DNA from: a virus
Direction: 5' to 3' (one strand)
IMG/VR virus record: IMGVR_UViG_3300017917_002283
Location: 1 to 21,814 of that record
Length of the DNA: 21,814 nucleotides
This document shows, piece after piece, positions 13,310 to 21,413 of this stretch. The position numbers and the translations under genes were made by a program. The first letter of the stretch is position 1. Every line of letters starts with the position of its first letter. The notes beneath the pieces are model-generated. The model worked only from the letters and a program-made list of their open reading frames with translations. It did no database searches and had not been told where the DNA came from.

Positions 13310-16300
13310 ATGGCAGCAACGAAGACGCCTCAGATCCGCGGCATCACGAGGGACAACCTCGTTGATGTTGCGCGAGACATCAAGGGAATCCTCGATGTCA
13401 GGGAGGGGTATGTTGGCGATCCGCTCGACGCAAACGTCACTTACCGCGACCTGGTCGACGTTGGGGCTCTTGCTCTTCGCCCTGGCTCCAAGTCGGGCGG
13501 AGGCGGCCGTCCTGTGATTCCGGCATGGGTCCTGCCAGATGGCTATGACCCGGCAAAGGACTTGACTCCGCCGCCCAAGCCCGAGGGATTCACTGCGACC
13601 GGCCTCTTCGCGATGGTGCAGCTGCAGTGGGATCGGCCCACCTACCGAAACCACGCGTACACAGAGATCTGGCGTTCTGAGACGAACTCGCTCGGCAATG
13701 CCGTTTTGATCGGTACGTCGGACACGTCCTTCTACGCTGACTCGCTTGGCGCGTCGGCGACCAGGTACTACTGGGTCCGCTTTGTCAGCCAGGCGGACGT
13801 CAAGGGCCCGTACAACGCAACCGAAGGCACTCAGGCCTCGACGGCCCAGGACCCGGGCCTGCTGCTCGAGAGCCTGTCTGGCCAGATCAACGAGAGTCAC
13901 CTGTACTCCAGCCTGGCCTCCAGGATCGACCTGATCGATGGTCCGGAAACGCTGCAAGACAGCGTCGCAGCCCGCATCGCCGCCGAGGCGCAGGCAAGGT
14001 CCCTGGCAATCACCGCAGAGGCCCTTGCGAGAACGCAAGCGATCAGCGACGAGGCTGCCGCCCGGTCGAATGGCCTAATTGCCGAAGCATTGGCCAGGAC
14101 ATCGGAGATCACCCAGGCGTCGAGCTCTCTGCAGTCTCAGATCGACCTGCTGTCTGCCTCAAGCTCTGGCGACATTGGCCAGCTGATCTCGGTTGTGAAG
14201 TCGGAGGAGCAGTCACGCGTTTCTGGTGACAGCGTCCTGTCAGGCGTCACCAGCACGCTGATTTCCATCTCGGGCTCAAACGCCGCCGGCATTCAGACTC
14301 AAAGCCAGGCAATTGCAAACTCCCAAGCATCTCAGGCGTCGCAGATTTCCGTGCTGCTGGCTGCGAGCCAAGACAGCAAAGCAACGATTGCCAGCGAGCA
14401 GAACGCACGAGCATCAGCCGACGCCGCGACAGCCTCGCAGCTGAACGGCCTGCTGGTGCAGTCTGGCGGGAGTGTTGCCGGCCTGGTCACGGAGAGGAAC
14501 ACAAGCGCCACCTCTGACGCGGCACTGTCATCCCAAATCGGGACCCTGGTTGCCAGCACAGGCTCGACGGCGGCCGCCATCACAACAACCCAGATTGCGC
14601 AAGCTCAGACGGACAGCGCAATCGCGTCTCAGATCTCGAACCTCAACGCATCGGTTGGAACGGCCGCTGCTGCCATCGAGCTTGAGCAGGAGGCGCGAGC
14701 AACAGCAGACGCGTCGTTCGCATCGCAAGCGTCATCTCTTGCGGCCAGCCTCGGCTCGAACAACTCCGCCATTGTGGTGGAGCAGTCCGCCAGGGCAACC
14801 AGCGACTCGTCGATCTCGAGCCAGGTGGTCACATCGCTGTCGAGGTCCGATCAAAACACGGCTGCGCTGATTGTGGAGCAGCTCACGCGATCCAACGAGA
14901 CGTCGGCGCTCTCATCCCAGACGTCTTCTCTGTCGGCCCTGTCTGCAACGAATGCGGCCTCCATTGAGCTCGAGCAAGAGGCCAGAACGAGCGCCGATGC
15001 CTCGATCTCCTCGAATGTCCTGACGCTGGCTGCCACGGCTGGGAACACCTCGGCCGGACTACAGGCCGAGCAAAGCGTGCGATCGACGGAGACCGGCTCC
15101 CTTGCGACGCAGTCGTTATCCCTGTCGGCCCTGGCCGGCGCAAACCTGGCCGGCCTGCAGACTGAGCAGAACGCAAGAGCATCGGCCGATGAGGCGAGCG
15201 CGCGCATTTCCTCAACTCTGGCGGCAAACGCTGGCGCGACGGCCGCCAGCATCAGCTCGCTGAGCAATGTGAGCGCAACCCAAGATGCCGCGCTTGCATC
15301 TCAGGTGACGTCAACTGCGTCTGCAACAGGCTCGAGCGTTGCGGCAATCAAGTCCGAGGAGACGGCCAGAACGACACAGTTTGGCGCGATCAGCACGATC
15401 GTCACGACCTTGCAATCTGGCCTCGGCAGCAACACGGCGTCCATTCAGCAGGAGACCCAGGTCCGCGCCAACGAGACCGGCAGCTTGTTCGCTCAGTACA
15501 CCGTCAAGACGGACCTCGCCGGACGCGTGGCCGGCTTCGGCTTGGCCAGCGAGACAACGGTCGCTGGCGCCAATACATCTCAGTTTGGCATTGTGGCTGA
15601 CCGCTTCTTTGTCGCCGCACCCAACGACTACGTCCAGGAGACGACGCCAACCGTTGGCGTGACGGCCGGCAAGGTCTGGTACAGGCCATCGACGAAGACG
15701 ACCCTTCGGTACGACGGCACGCAGTGGGTTGCTTTCAACCCCATCGTTCCGTTTGTCGTGCAGGCCACGCCAACAACCGTTGGCAGTGTCACCGTGCCGG
15801 CCGGCGTCTATATGGATGCTGCGTTTATCAAGAACGCCACCATCACTGGCGCAAAGATTCAAGACGCAGCAATCGACAACGCCAAGATTGCCAACATCGA
15901 CGCGACCAAAATCACGACGGGCTTTCTGAGCGCAGATCGAATTTCCGCTGGATCTATTGACGCCACAAAGATCGACACACGCGGCCTCGACATTCGAGAC
16001 GCCAACAACAACATCGTGTTCTCTTCTGGCTCTGGGGTGATCGCAAGGAGCAATGCCTCAACGATGATCCAGTACCCAGGAGGAGGGTCAATCAGCTCCG
16101 ATCAACCCTCCCAAGCTGGCGCGCTGTGGATCATCCTGCCTCAGGCATGGACGAACACCATGTTGCGGTTTGATGTTGAGATTTACGAGTACTCAACGGG
16201 AGCCGTGCAGACCTATACCGTTGGCGGGTACACATACTTCGACACCAATTGGTACAACCAGTTTGCGACTTACACGGGCGATCCATCCAGGTCGCGAAGA

Positions 16301-16864
16301 GTCACCTTCGGTGTCGATGGGCCGACTGGGCGGCCTGTGATTGCTATCGGCACGTTTGCTGGCTCGTGGGCCTACCCAAAAATCACCATCAGAAACTTGA
16401 TGGTCGGGTACAGCAATTACAGTAGCAGCCAATGGAATTCTGGCTGGAGTCTTTCATTCCAGACCAGTCGAGGCTACACCGAAAGATCGGTGATCTTGTC
16501 GCCAAGGGCTGGCGGCGCATTTAGCGCGCTTGACCAGATCACGCCGGAGAACGTCAGCACATTCATTGCGTCTGCCGCAATTGGAACCGCACAGATTGAG
16601 GACGCCTCGATCACCAACGCAAAAATTGTCAGTCTTGAAGCGTCAAAGATAAGCGCCACGAGCCTGTCAGCCATTTCCGCAAACCTTGGCGCCGTTACGG
16701 CTGGCTCTATCAGTATCAACAGCCGCTTCATCGTCGACACATCCGGAAACACCACCATTCGCAGCTCAACATCCGGCGCGCGCATGGAGATCCAGAACAA
16801 CGTGATCAAGGTGTTTGACAGCTCTGGAGTTCTCAGGGTGCAGATTGGAGACCTCTCAGCATGA
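13310..16864 (+). CDS. Lambda J-like central tail fibre / host-specificity protein
   Basis: The 1184 residues carry J-type features. A fibronectin type III domain lies at about 88-175, with TEIWRSETN and the end YYWVRFVSQADVKGPYN. Residues 215-295 form an Ala/Glu-rich helical lead-in. Thirteen consecutive repeats of exactly 32 residues fill 296-711. A DUF1983-like region starts near 729 (TDLAGRVAGFGLAS, then FGIVADRFFVAAP). ITGAKIQDAAIDNAKIANID (from about 844) and a similar IGTAQIEDASITNAKI unit (from about 1093) resemble J C-terminal repeats. The large N-terminal part of lambda J is missing, so only the distal half of that family is represented. It should sit at the tail tip and contact the host. 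There is no clear ribosome binding site; ATGA couples it to the next gene. Confidence 0.85.
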   Translation: MAATKTPQIRGITRDNLVDVARDIKGILDVREGYVGDPLDANVTYRDLVDVGALALRPGSKSGGGGRPVIPAWVLPDGYDPAKDLTPPPKPEGFTATGLFAMVQLQWDRPTYRNHAYTEIWRSETNSLGNAVLIGTSDTSFYADSLGASATRYYWVRFVSQADVKGPYNATEGTQASTAQDPGLLLESLSGQINESHLYSSLASRIDLIDGPETLQDSVAARIAAEAQARSLAITAEALARTQAISDEAAARSNGLIAEALARTSEITQASSSLQSQIDLLSASSSGDIGQLISVVKSEEQSRVSGDSVLSGVTSTLISISGSNAAGIQTQSQAIANSQASQASQISVLLAASQDSKATIASEQNARASADAATASQLNGLLVQSGGSVAGLVTERNTSATSDAALSSQIGTLVASTGSTAAAITTTQIAQAQTDSAIASQISNLNASVGTAAAAIELEQEARATADASFASQASSLAASLGSNNSAIVVEQSARATSDSSISSQVVTSLSRSDQNTAALIVEQLTRSNETSALSSQTSSLSALSATNAASIELEQEARTSADASISSNVLTLAATAGNTSAGLQAEQSVRSTETGSLATQSLSLSALAGANLAGLQTEQNARASADEASARISSTLAANAGATAASISSLSNVSATQDAALASQVTSTASATGSSVAAIKSEETARTTQFGAISTIVTTLQSGLGSNTASIQQETQVRANETGSLFAQYTVKTDLAGRVAGFGLASETTVAGANTSQFGIVADRFFVAAPNDYVQETTPTVGVTAGKVWYRPSTKTTLRYDGTQWVAFNPIVPFVVQATPTTVGSVTVPAGVYMDAAFIKNATITGAKIQDAAIDNAKIANIDATKITTGFLSADRISAGSIDATKIDTRGLDIRDANNNIVFSSGSGVIARSNASTMIQYPGGGSISSDQPSQAGALWIILPQAWTNTMLRFDVEIYEYSTGAVQTYTVGGYTYFDTNWYNQFATYTGDPSRSRRVTFGVDGPTGRPVIAIGTFAGSWAYPKITIRNLMVGYSNYSSSQWNSGWSLSFQTSRGYTERSVILSPRAGGAFSALDQITPENVSTFIASAAIGTAQIEDASITNAKIVSLEASKISATSLSAISANLGAVTAGSISINSRFIVDTSGNTTIRSSTSGARMEIQNNVIKVFDSSGVLRVQIGDLSA
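14195..15442 (+). repeat. Thirteen 32-residue (96-bp) protein repeats
   Basis: Each unit is exactly 32 residues with no insertion or deletion across 416 residues. The core is I/L-x-x-E-Q-x-A-R-A-x-A-D-x-S-x-x-S-Q, followed by a Ser/Ala/Leu/Gly-rich half ending G-S-x-x-A-A. Units begin VKSEE, IQTQS, IASEQ, LVTER, ITTTQ, IELEQ, IVVEQ, LIVEQ, IELEQ, LQAEQ, LQTEQ, ISSLS and IKSEE; a fourteenth, IQQET, leads into the DUF1983-like region. Copies have diverged in DNA sequence. Confidence 0.9.
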
Positions 16865-17160
16865 CATACGGTCTTCGCATAGTGGACGTTGATGGTCGTC
16901 AATTTGACTTTGGCGCGTTCTCAACGAACACCTACGACACATTCAACATCTCATCCGGAACCACTGGTAGCAAGGCATACCCAGAGCTTGTTGGCCGCTC
17001 GGTGTACGCCATGACTCAGAGGCTTGCTGGCACCGTCCAGTCATGGACGAACTACGTGTCTGTAACGTATCCGGACGGGGTCCCGACCGTTAACTGGGCG
17101 CCGCTGCGCTACGGGCCTGGAAGCTCAATCACGCAGCGCGTCTATGTCTGCGTATCGTAA
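16861..17160 (+). CDS. Small tail-tip companion protein
   Basis: The 99-residue protein starts within the stop of the J-like gene (ATGA) and ends overlapping the next start (TAATG), so all three are translationally coupled. It begins TYGLRIVDVDGRQFDFGAF, a Y-G-L-R-I/V-x-x-x-D-G start also seen in the following gene (FGFRVSNNYGEIVVSDSS). Both resemble small proteins of unknown function found directly after J in many phages (DUF6453-like). The rest is beta-rich with aromatic residues near W94-type positions and a short hydrophobic end. It probably decorates or completes the tail tip. No catalytic motif is visible. Confidence 0.7.
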   Translation: MTYGLRIVDVDGRQFDFGAFSTNTYDTFNISSGTTGSKAYPELVGRSVYAMTQRLAGTVQSWTNYVSVTYPDGVPTVNWAPLRYGPGSSITQRVYVCVS

Positions 17161-17960
17161 TGTTTGGCTTCAGAGTTTCAAACAACTACGGAGAGATCGT
17201 TGTCTCCGACTCCTCGTACACGCTCGAGTACGCCGGGAAGGCGACGTACAGCCAAATGTTCAGGCCGACGACCTTTCGGTACAAAGCAATCGGCGGTGGT
17301 GCCGATCTTCTCAACGGTCCTATCTTTACCGGCGCCGAGTTCTTTGTTGACCTCCCGCACGACGAGTTTCTCGCGTTCTCGTACTCGCAATGGCCAAACT
17401 TCACTTCGGTGATGTATCAGATTCCTGTCACCAGCACACGCACCAGGCTTCTTGTTGCGACGCAGGTTAGCTTTGTCCCGACCATCTATTGCTTCAGAAA
17501 GATTCAGCCAAAGTCCGGTGGCCACGGAATCGCTGTTCGAGACTCATCAGGCAATCTCACATTCACAACCCAATCCAAGATTCTTGTGCCACTTGCTGCG
17601 GCAAACTTCACCGTGCCATCAGCGGGGAACATTTACACCAGGTTTATTGGGTCGGAGATCATCGTTCTCGAAGGCCCGAGCAACGGTCCAGAGGTCGTGA
17701 CAGACCTTGGGTCACTTAGGCCTTTGCCGGCAATGCAAAAGCCAGCAATTGCCTACTCATCTACCAGCACCTTGATAGTTAACGTGGATGGTGGATTTCA
17801 TGAGTTCTGGGAATCTGGCCTGCGCCTAAATCTGTCTGCCGGGCGTTTTGAGCACCAGTACGGGTATATCGACCAAGCGACGATTGTCCAGCGGACGAAC
17901 ATAAAGCCTGGGGCGCATCCGGGGTTCGCTCTCGCAATCGACGGCGCGATGTATGACTGA
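17160..17960 (+). CDS. Tail-tip companion protein, related start to the preceding gene
   Basis: This is a 266-residue beta-rich protein whose ATG shares one base with the previous stop (TAATG). It opens GFRVSNNYGEIVVSDSSYTL, the same layout as the 99-residue protein before it, which suggests that the two share an N-terminal domain. The middle contains strands rich in Phe, Tyr and Val, and the C-terminal part has FHEFWESGLRLNLSAGRF. I recall similar proteins behind J genes but no known function. Codon use is somewhat less GC-biased than in the ejection genes. It is followed by a hairpin and a promoter-like region, so it probably ends the tail-tip transcription unit. Confidence 0.7.
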   Translation: MFGFRVSNNYGEIVVSDSSYTLEYAGKATYSQMFRPTTFRYKAIGGGADLLNGPIFTGAEFFVDLPHDEFLAFSYSQWPNFTSVMYQIPVTSTRTRLLVATQVSFVPTIYCFRKIQPKSGGHGIAVRDSSGNLTFTTQSKILVPLAAANFTVPSAGNIYTRFIGSEIIVLEGPSNGPEVVTDLGSLRPLPAMQKPAIAYSSTSTLIVNVDGGFHEFWESGLRLNLSAGRFEHQYGYIDQATIVQRTNIKPGAHPGFALAIDGAMYD

Positions 17961-17963
17961 GAC

Positions 17964-17989
17964 GTTTCCTTTGGCGGCACAAGGGAAAC
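17964..17989 (+). other. Hairpin after the tail-tip genes
   Basis: GTTTCCTTTG (17964-17973) pairs with CAAGGGAAAC (17980-17989) around a GCGGCA loop: 10 bp including one G-U pair. No T-tract follows, so it is not a standard intrinsic terminator. It may stabilise the 3' end of the upstream message. Lying 4 nt after the stop, it suits an mRNA end or a weak attenuator. Confidence 0.5.
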
Positions 17990-18020
17990 TCGAAGATCAT
18001 GGCTCCGGCACCTATCACAC

Positions 18021-18047
18021 CAACAAAAAGTAGTCAACAAAGTGTTG
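18021..18047 (+). promoter_or_regulatory. Two copies of the CAACAAANNGTWG element at P3
   Basis: CAACAAAAAGTAG (18021-18033) and CAACAAAGTGTTG (18035-18047) start 14 bp apart. The second contains an inverted repeat, CAACA/TGTTG with a 3-bp centre, and ends 9 bp before the -10 at 18057. The arrangement matches P1, where one GTTG-type and one GTAG-type copy also occur together. Confidence 0.5.
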
Positions 18048-18062
18048 GTATTGTTGTAAAAT
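18034..18062 (+). promoter_or_regulatory. Candidate promoter P3
   Basis: TAAAAT (18057-18062) lies 17 bp after TCAACA (18034-18039), each hexamer a fair match to the sigma70 consensus. The local DNA is A+T-rich compared with its surroundings. Transcription would start near 18069, about 19 nt before the cupin ATG at 18088, and leave a GGAG ribosome binding site at 18079-18082 on the message. Confidence 0.5.
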
Positions 18063-18087
18063 CGGGCCATCTACGCGTGGAGTGCGG

Positions 18088-18678
18088 ATGGCCAATGAGA
18101 TCGTCGACGTTGAATCCGGACAGCTGGTGACCCAGCAGGATCAGCCGCTCGCCGATTTCCTCTCCCTGTCCGTCTTCCCAGCTGCACGCGCAGTTGCAGA
18201 GGCCTTCGCCGCCACGGCACCGATGGACCCGGCTGTTGTCCGGGATCGCGTCGAGGAGCTGCTGGCTGAGATGAGGGCCCACGGCCTGAAGGCCGAGCTG
18301 CCTCTGACTCATTTCCACACTGACGGCCTGTATGCGCGCGAGCTGGTGCTGCCCAAGGGCACGTTCGCGATCGGAGAGATCCAGAAATTCCCACACGTGA
18401 GCGTGATCTCCAAAGGCGAGATCTCCATGCTCAACGAAGACGGCGGTGTCACCCGCGTCAAGGCTCCTTGCACCATCGTGTCAAAGCCTGGCGTGCGCAA
18501 GGTGGGATTCGCGCACGAGGACACCGTCTGGACCACCGTCCACAGCATGTCGGACTGCGGCATCGATGACCCGGCCAGCGCACCTGAAAAGGTGCTCGAG
18601 CGATTCTTGACTGTCCAGACGCAAGAGGACTACGCGTTATTCCTCGAGGGCCAGAAAATGATTGAGGTATCGAAATGA
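18088..18678 (+). CDS. Cupin-domain phage protein
   Basis: The 196-residue protein is read from the ATG at 18088, 5 nt after GGAG; a GTG at 18082 is possible but would overlap that site. Residues 1-70 are helical. Residues about 74-155 form a cupin-like barrel with THFHTDGLYARELVLPKG (H75, H77), HVSVISKGEISML (H103) and FAHEDTVWTTVH (H143, H152). Several of these histidines could bind a metal. I recall closely similar cupin proteins (K-G-x-I-S-x-L, A-P-C-T-I-V-S-x-P-G, H-E-D-T-V-W-T-T) in many phages, of unknown role. The stop overlaps the next start (ATGA), which links it to virion assembly or the ejection proteins. Confidence 0.8.
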   Translation: MANEIVDVESGQLVTQQDQPLADFLSLSVFPAARAVAEAFAATAPMDPAVVRDRVEELLAEMRAHGLKAELPLTHFHTDGLYARELVLPKGTFAIGEIQKFPHVSVISKGEISMLNEDGGVTRVKAPCTIVSKPGVRKVGFAHEDTVWTTVHSMSDCGIDDPASAPEKVLERFLTVQTQEDYALFLEGQKMIEVSK

Positions 18679-19628
18679 GTGTACTAGCAGCAGCAGTTGT
18701 CACCAGCGCTGTCGGAGGGATCTACTCCGCCAACAAGGCCGCCAAGGCGCAGAACCGCGCAACAGACGCCGCATCTGCGGCCGCCGAAGAGCAAAACGCT
18801 CTCAGCCGCGAGCAGTTCGAGTGGAACAAGAGCATCTACGAGCGCGACACCGCGCCCATGCAGAAGCAGCAGATGGAAATGCAGACTCGGATTGCCGAGG
18901 ATGCGCTGTCTCGCGCAAAAAAGCAGGATTTGCTGGCCGACGAGCAAAACCAGTACTACAAGGACGTGTTCCAGCCGGTCGAGATGCAGTCTGCGACCGA
19001 CGCCATGGAGTACGACTCCGACGCGAACATCAACCGCCGCACCGGCATTGCTGCAGCCAACGTCAACCAGCAGTTCAGCAACGCACGTGGCCAGAGCGCC
19101 CGCCTCGCTGGGCGCTACGGCCTGGGCTCCACAGCCTTCTCTGGCCCCGCTGGCGCCGCTGAGCGTGCGCAAGCCCTGGGCACCGCCGGCGCGGCCACTG
19201 GCGCTGCGTTCGACACCATGGACAAAGGCATTCAGCTGCGCGCTGGCGTGTCGAACTTTGGACGCAACATGCCCAACACCGCACTGAATGGATGGGGTGC
19301 GGCCACCAACTCTGGCAGCGCTGCCGGCAACGCAGCCAACTCCGCACTGAACGGCACCATCGGCGCAACAGCCGGCATGAACAGCGCCTACAACACCCGC
19401 TTCAACGGTATTGGCGCCTCGACGGGCATGCTGACCAACGCCTTGAACAACTCGGCAAACATGTGGAGCAGTGCTGCCTCGGGCTTTGGTTCGCTGGCCG
19501 GCGGACTGTTCCAAAAGGCCGGCGGCTTTAAGGGCTTCGGCTTTGGCGGCGGATCGACTGGACCCTTCGTGGACCAGGGCGGCCTTGGCGCAGCAAGCAA
19601 CGATGTCTTGGCCCAGTACAACATCTGA
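18675..19628 (+). CDS. Internal virion (ejection) protein, T7 gp14-like
   Basis: The 317-residue protein has a short hydrophobic N-terminal stretch (about 3-17, LAAAVVTSAVGGIYSA) followed by an Ala/Glu/Gln-rich helical segment (18-100) with AAEEQNALSREQFEWNKSIY. Residues 130-300 are rich in Gly, Ala, Asn and Ser. This layout (G-G-I-x-S-A-x-K-A-A-K-A-Q, then a long helix, then a small-residue-rich region) is what I expect of gp14-type proteins, which leave the head first and form a channel in the outer membrane. The next two genes fit gp15 and gp16 positions. Start and upstream stop overlap as ATGA. Confidence 0.65.
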   Translation: MSVLAAAVVTSAVGGIYSANKAAKAQNRATDAASAAAEEQNALSREQFEWNKSIYERDTAPMQKQQMEMQTRIAEDALSRAKKQDLLADEQNQYYKDVFQPVEMQSATDAMEYDSDANINRRTGIAAANVNQQFSNARGQSARLAGRYGLGSTAFSGPAGAAERAQALGTAGAATGAAFDTMDKGIQLRAGVSNFGRNMPNTALNGWGAATNSGSAAGNAANSALNGTIGATAGMNSAYNTRFNGIGASTGMLTNALNNSANMWSSAASGFGSLAGGLFQKAGGFKGFGFGGGSTGPFVDQGGLGAASNDVLAQYNI

Positions 19629-19641
19629 GAAGGAAATCAAG

Positions 19642-21396
19642 ATGTCAGCAGCATTTATGGGTGGCCTCGGCAACTTCGCCACCAGCTTCATGAAGGGCTA
19701 CGAACAGTCCGAAGACCGAGAGGCCGCACTCAAGGAGCGCCAGTTCCTGGAAGGCCAGCGCCAGCGCAAGCTCGACGAGCAAAAGCGCGCCGACGAGCTG
19801 CGCGAGGCCGACAAGAATGTCGCCACCACCGAGACCGTCAGCCTGCCGGCCCAGGGCACGATGGACGGCAAGTCTGTGTTCGCCACGCGCGACGACGAGG
19901 GCAACCTGATGCCCGGCGTCACGGAGACCGCTCCCGCTCAGAACGTGTCGCGCCAGCGCTCGTGGGATGCCATCTACCGCGACTATGCCGCCAACCGCCA
20001 GAAGGCGGGCGACCTGCCTGGCGCGATGGAGTTCCACGACAAGGCCAACAAGGTTGCCGCTCAGCGCGCCAGCAATGCCTTCCTGCAAGTCCAGGCCGAG
20101 GCCGGCAACAAGAGCCCATTCGAGCTGGCGCAAGAGATCGGCAAGATCTTCGACTCCGATCCCATGAACGGCGGCACTAAGTCCATTGAGCCGCTGCCCG
20201 ATGGCGGCGTACGCATGACGCTGTTCAACAAGGACACTGGCCAGACGTCGACACGCGAGTTCAAGGGCCCCAAGGCCCGCGAGGATCTGCTGTCCGCGTT
20301 CCAGCCGTACTTCCGCCCCGAGTCCTACTCCAAGTTGCTGGATCGCCAGGCCGAAATCCAGACCGAGATCCTCAAGAACCCGTACCAGCAAGTTCCCGGC
20401 GGCTACGTCGACAAGCGCACCGGCAAGTTCACCGCCACCATGGTTGGCCAAGACGTCATTGGCTACAACGCCGACGGCTCTCCGATCTACGGCAGCAAAG
20501 GGCAGGGCACGGGCGCTGGTGCTGGCTCTGGTTCCGGCAGCAAAAAGGGCGTCAAGGGCCCGGCCGATGAGGCGGGCGAGATCCTCAAGGACGCCATGGG
20601 CGGCAAGGGCGACGGCAGCCCCGAGGGCGCAGCTCGCTACACCCGCGCACAGAGCTACCTGGACGGCATTTACGCCACCAACCCGAACGTGCCAGCCAAG
20701 ACGGCCGCAGCCATTGCCGCTGACGCTGCCGCAGACCCGACGAAGATCACGCTGCAGCTGGACAACAAGACCGGCCAGATCAGCAAGGTCTACAAGAACC
20801 CCGATTTTGAGGGCGGCCGCCAGTTCAACCTTGGCCCCAACTCCGGCAGCATCGCCGAGATGGAGAAGTCGGTTGGCAAGTCCGGCATGCAGACAGCCGT
20901 CAACGGCATGGTGGCAGACCTGGCAAGCAACGTCCCGGCCGAGCAGCAGGAGGCTTTCCGCACTCAGCTGATCCAAGCCGCCAACGACCCGAAGCTGCGC
21001 TCCCAGGTGCTTGCTGCGGCCAAAGAAAACGGCCAAGACGTGCAGGCTGTTGGTCGCCAGCTCGACCTGATCAAGGCTTACGGCACGCCTGCGCAAAACC
21101 CGAGTCGGACCAACAAGCCGGAAGTCGGCGGCATCAAGATGCCCACGACCGATCCGAACTCTCCGGCCGGCCGCGCTCAGGCCCGCCAGGCGCAGCTGCG
21201 TGCTGATGCCCAGGCCGCAGAGGCCAAGCGACTCGAAGACCAGCAGAAGCTGTCCGCCCAGTTCCGCGCTGACGCCAAAACCATGAGCGGCGTCGAGCTC
21301 GAGCGCAAGTACGACCGCATGCGTGGCCAGCTGCCGCGCGAAGACCAGATCGAACTGCGCCGCCTGGCCGCTCAGGCATACCGCAACGCTCAGTAA
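19642..21396 (+). CDS. Internal virion (ejection) protein, T7 gp15-like position
   Basis: The 584-residue protein starts at 19642 after AGAAGGAAATC; the frame is open further upstream but only as overlap with the previous gene. The N-terminus (MSAAFMGGLGNFATSFMKGY) is followed by a charged coiled-coil-like helix (about 20-60, KERQFLEGQRQRKLDEQKRA). A flexible linker, TGAGAGSGSGSKKG, lies at about 290-303 and splits the chain into two halves. The C-terminus is charged and helical (QLRADAQAAEAKRLEDQQK). There is no enzyme motif and no transmembrane segment. Family membership is inferred from size, helical character and position between gp14-like and muramidase-bearing genes. Confidence 0.6.
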   Translation: MSAAFMGGLGNFATSFMKGYEQSEDREAALKERQFLEGQRQRKLDEQKRADELREADKNVATTETVSLPAQGTMDGKSVFATRDDEGNLMPGVTETAPAQNVSRQRSWDAIYRDYAANRQKAGDLPGAMEFHDKANKVAAQRASNAFLQVQAEAGNKSPFELAQEIGKIFDSDPMNGGTKSIEPLPDGGVRMTLFNKDTGQTSTREFKGPKAREDLLSAFQPYFRPESYSKLLDRQAEIQTEILKNPYQQVPGGYVDKRTGKFTATMVGQDVIGYNADGSPIYGSKGQGTGAGAGSGSGSKKGVKGPADEAGEILKDAMGGKGDGSPEGAARYTRAQSYLDGIYATNPNVPAKTAAAIAADAAADPTKITLQLDNKTGQISKVYKNPDFEGGRQFNLGPNSGSIAEMEKSVGKSGMQTAVNGMVADLASNVPAEQQEAFRTQLIQAANDPKLRSQVLAAAKENGQDVQAVGRQLDLIKAYGTPAQNPSRTNKPEVGGIKMPTTDPNSPAGRAQARQAQLRADAQAAEAKRLEDQQKLSAQFRADAKTMSGVELERKYDRMRGQLPREDQIELRRLAAQAYRNAQ

Positions 21397-21413
21397 TACC
21401 AGCAAGAAAAGAC

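Noticed and set aside
12746-14038. Antisense open frame (430 codons) across the join of two + strand genes
   Set aside because: It crosses two supported genes, with no promoter or recognisable motif. The antisense frames at 9574-10905 and 18684-19691 are rejected for the same reason.
17999-18130. A 43-codon + strand frame starting MAPAPITPTKSSQQS
   Set aside because: It overlaps the candidate promoter and the cupin start, and its ribosome binding site is weak. It is not listed as a gene, only noted as possible within the control-region finding.
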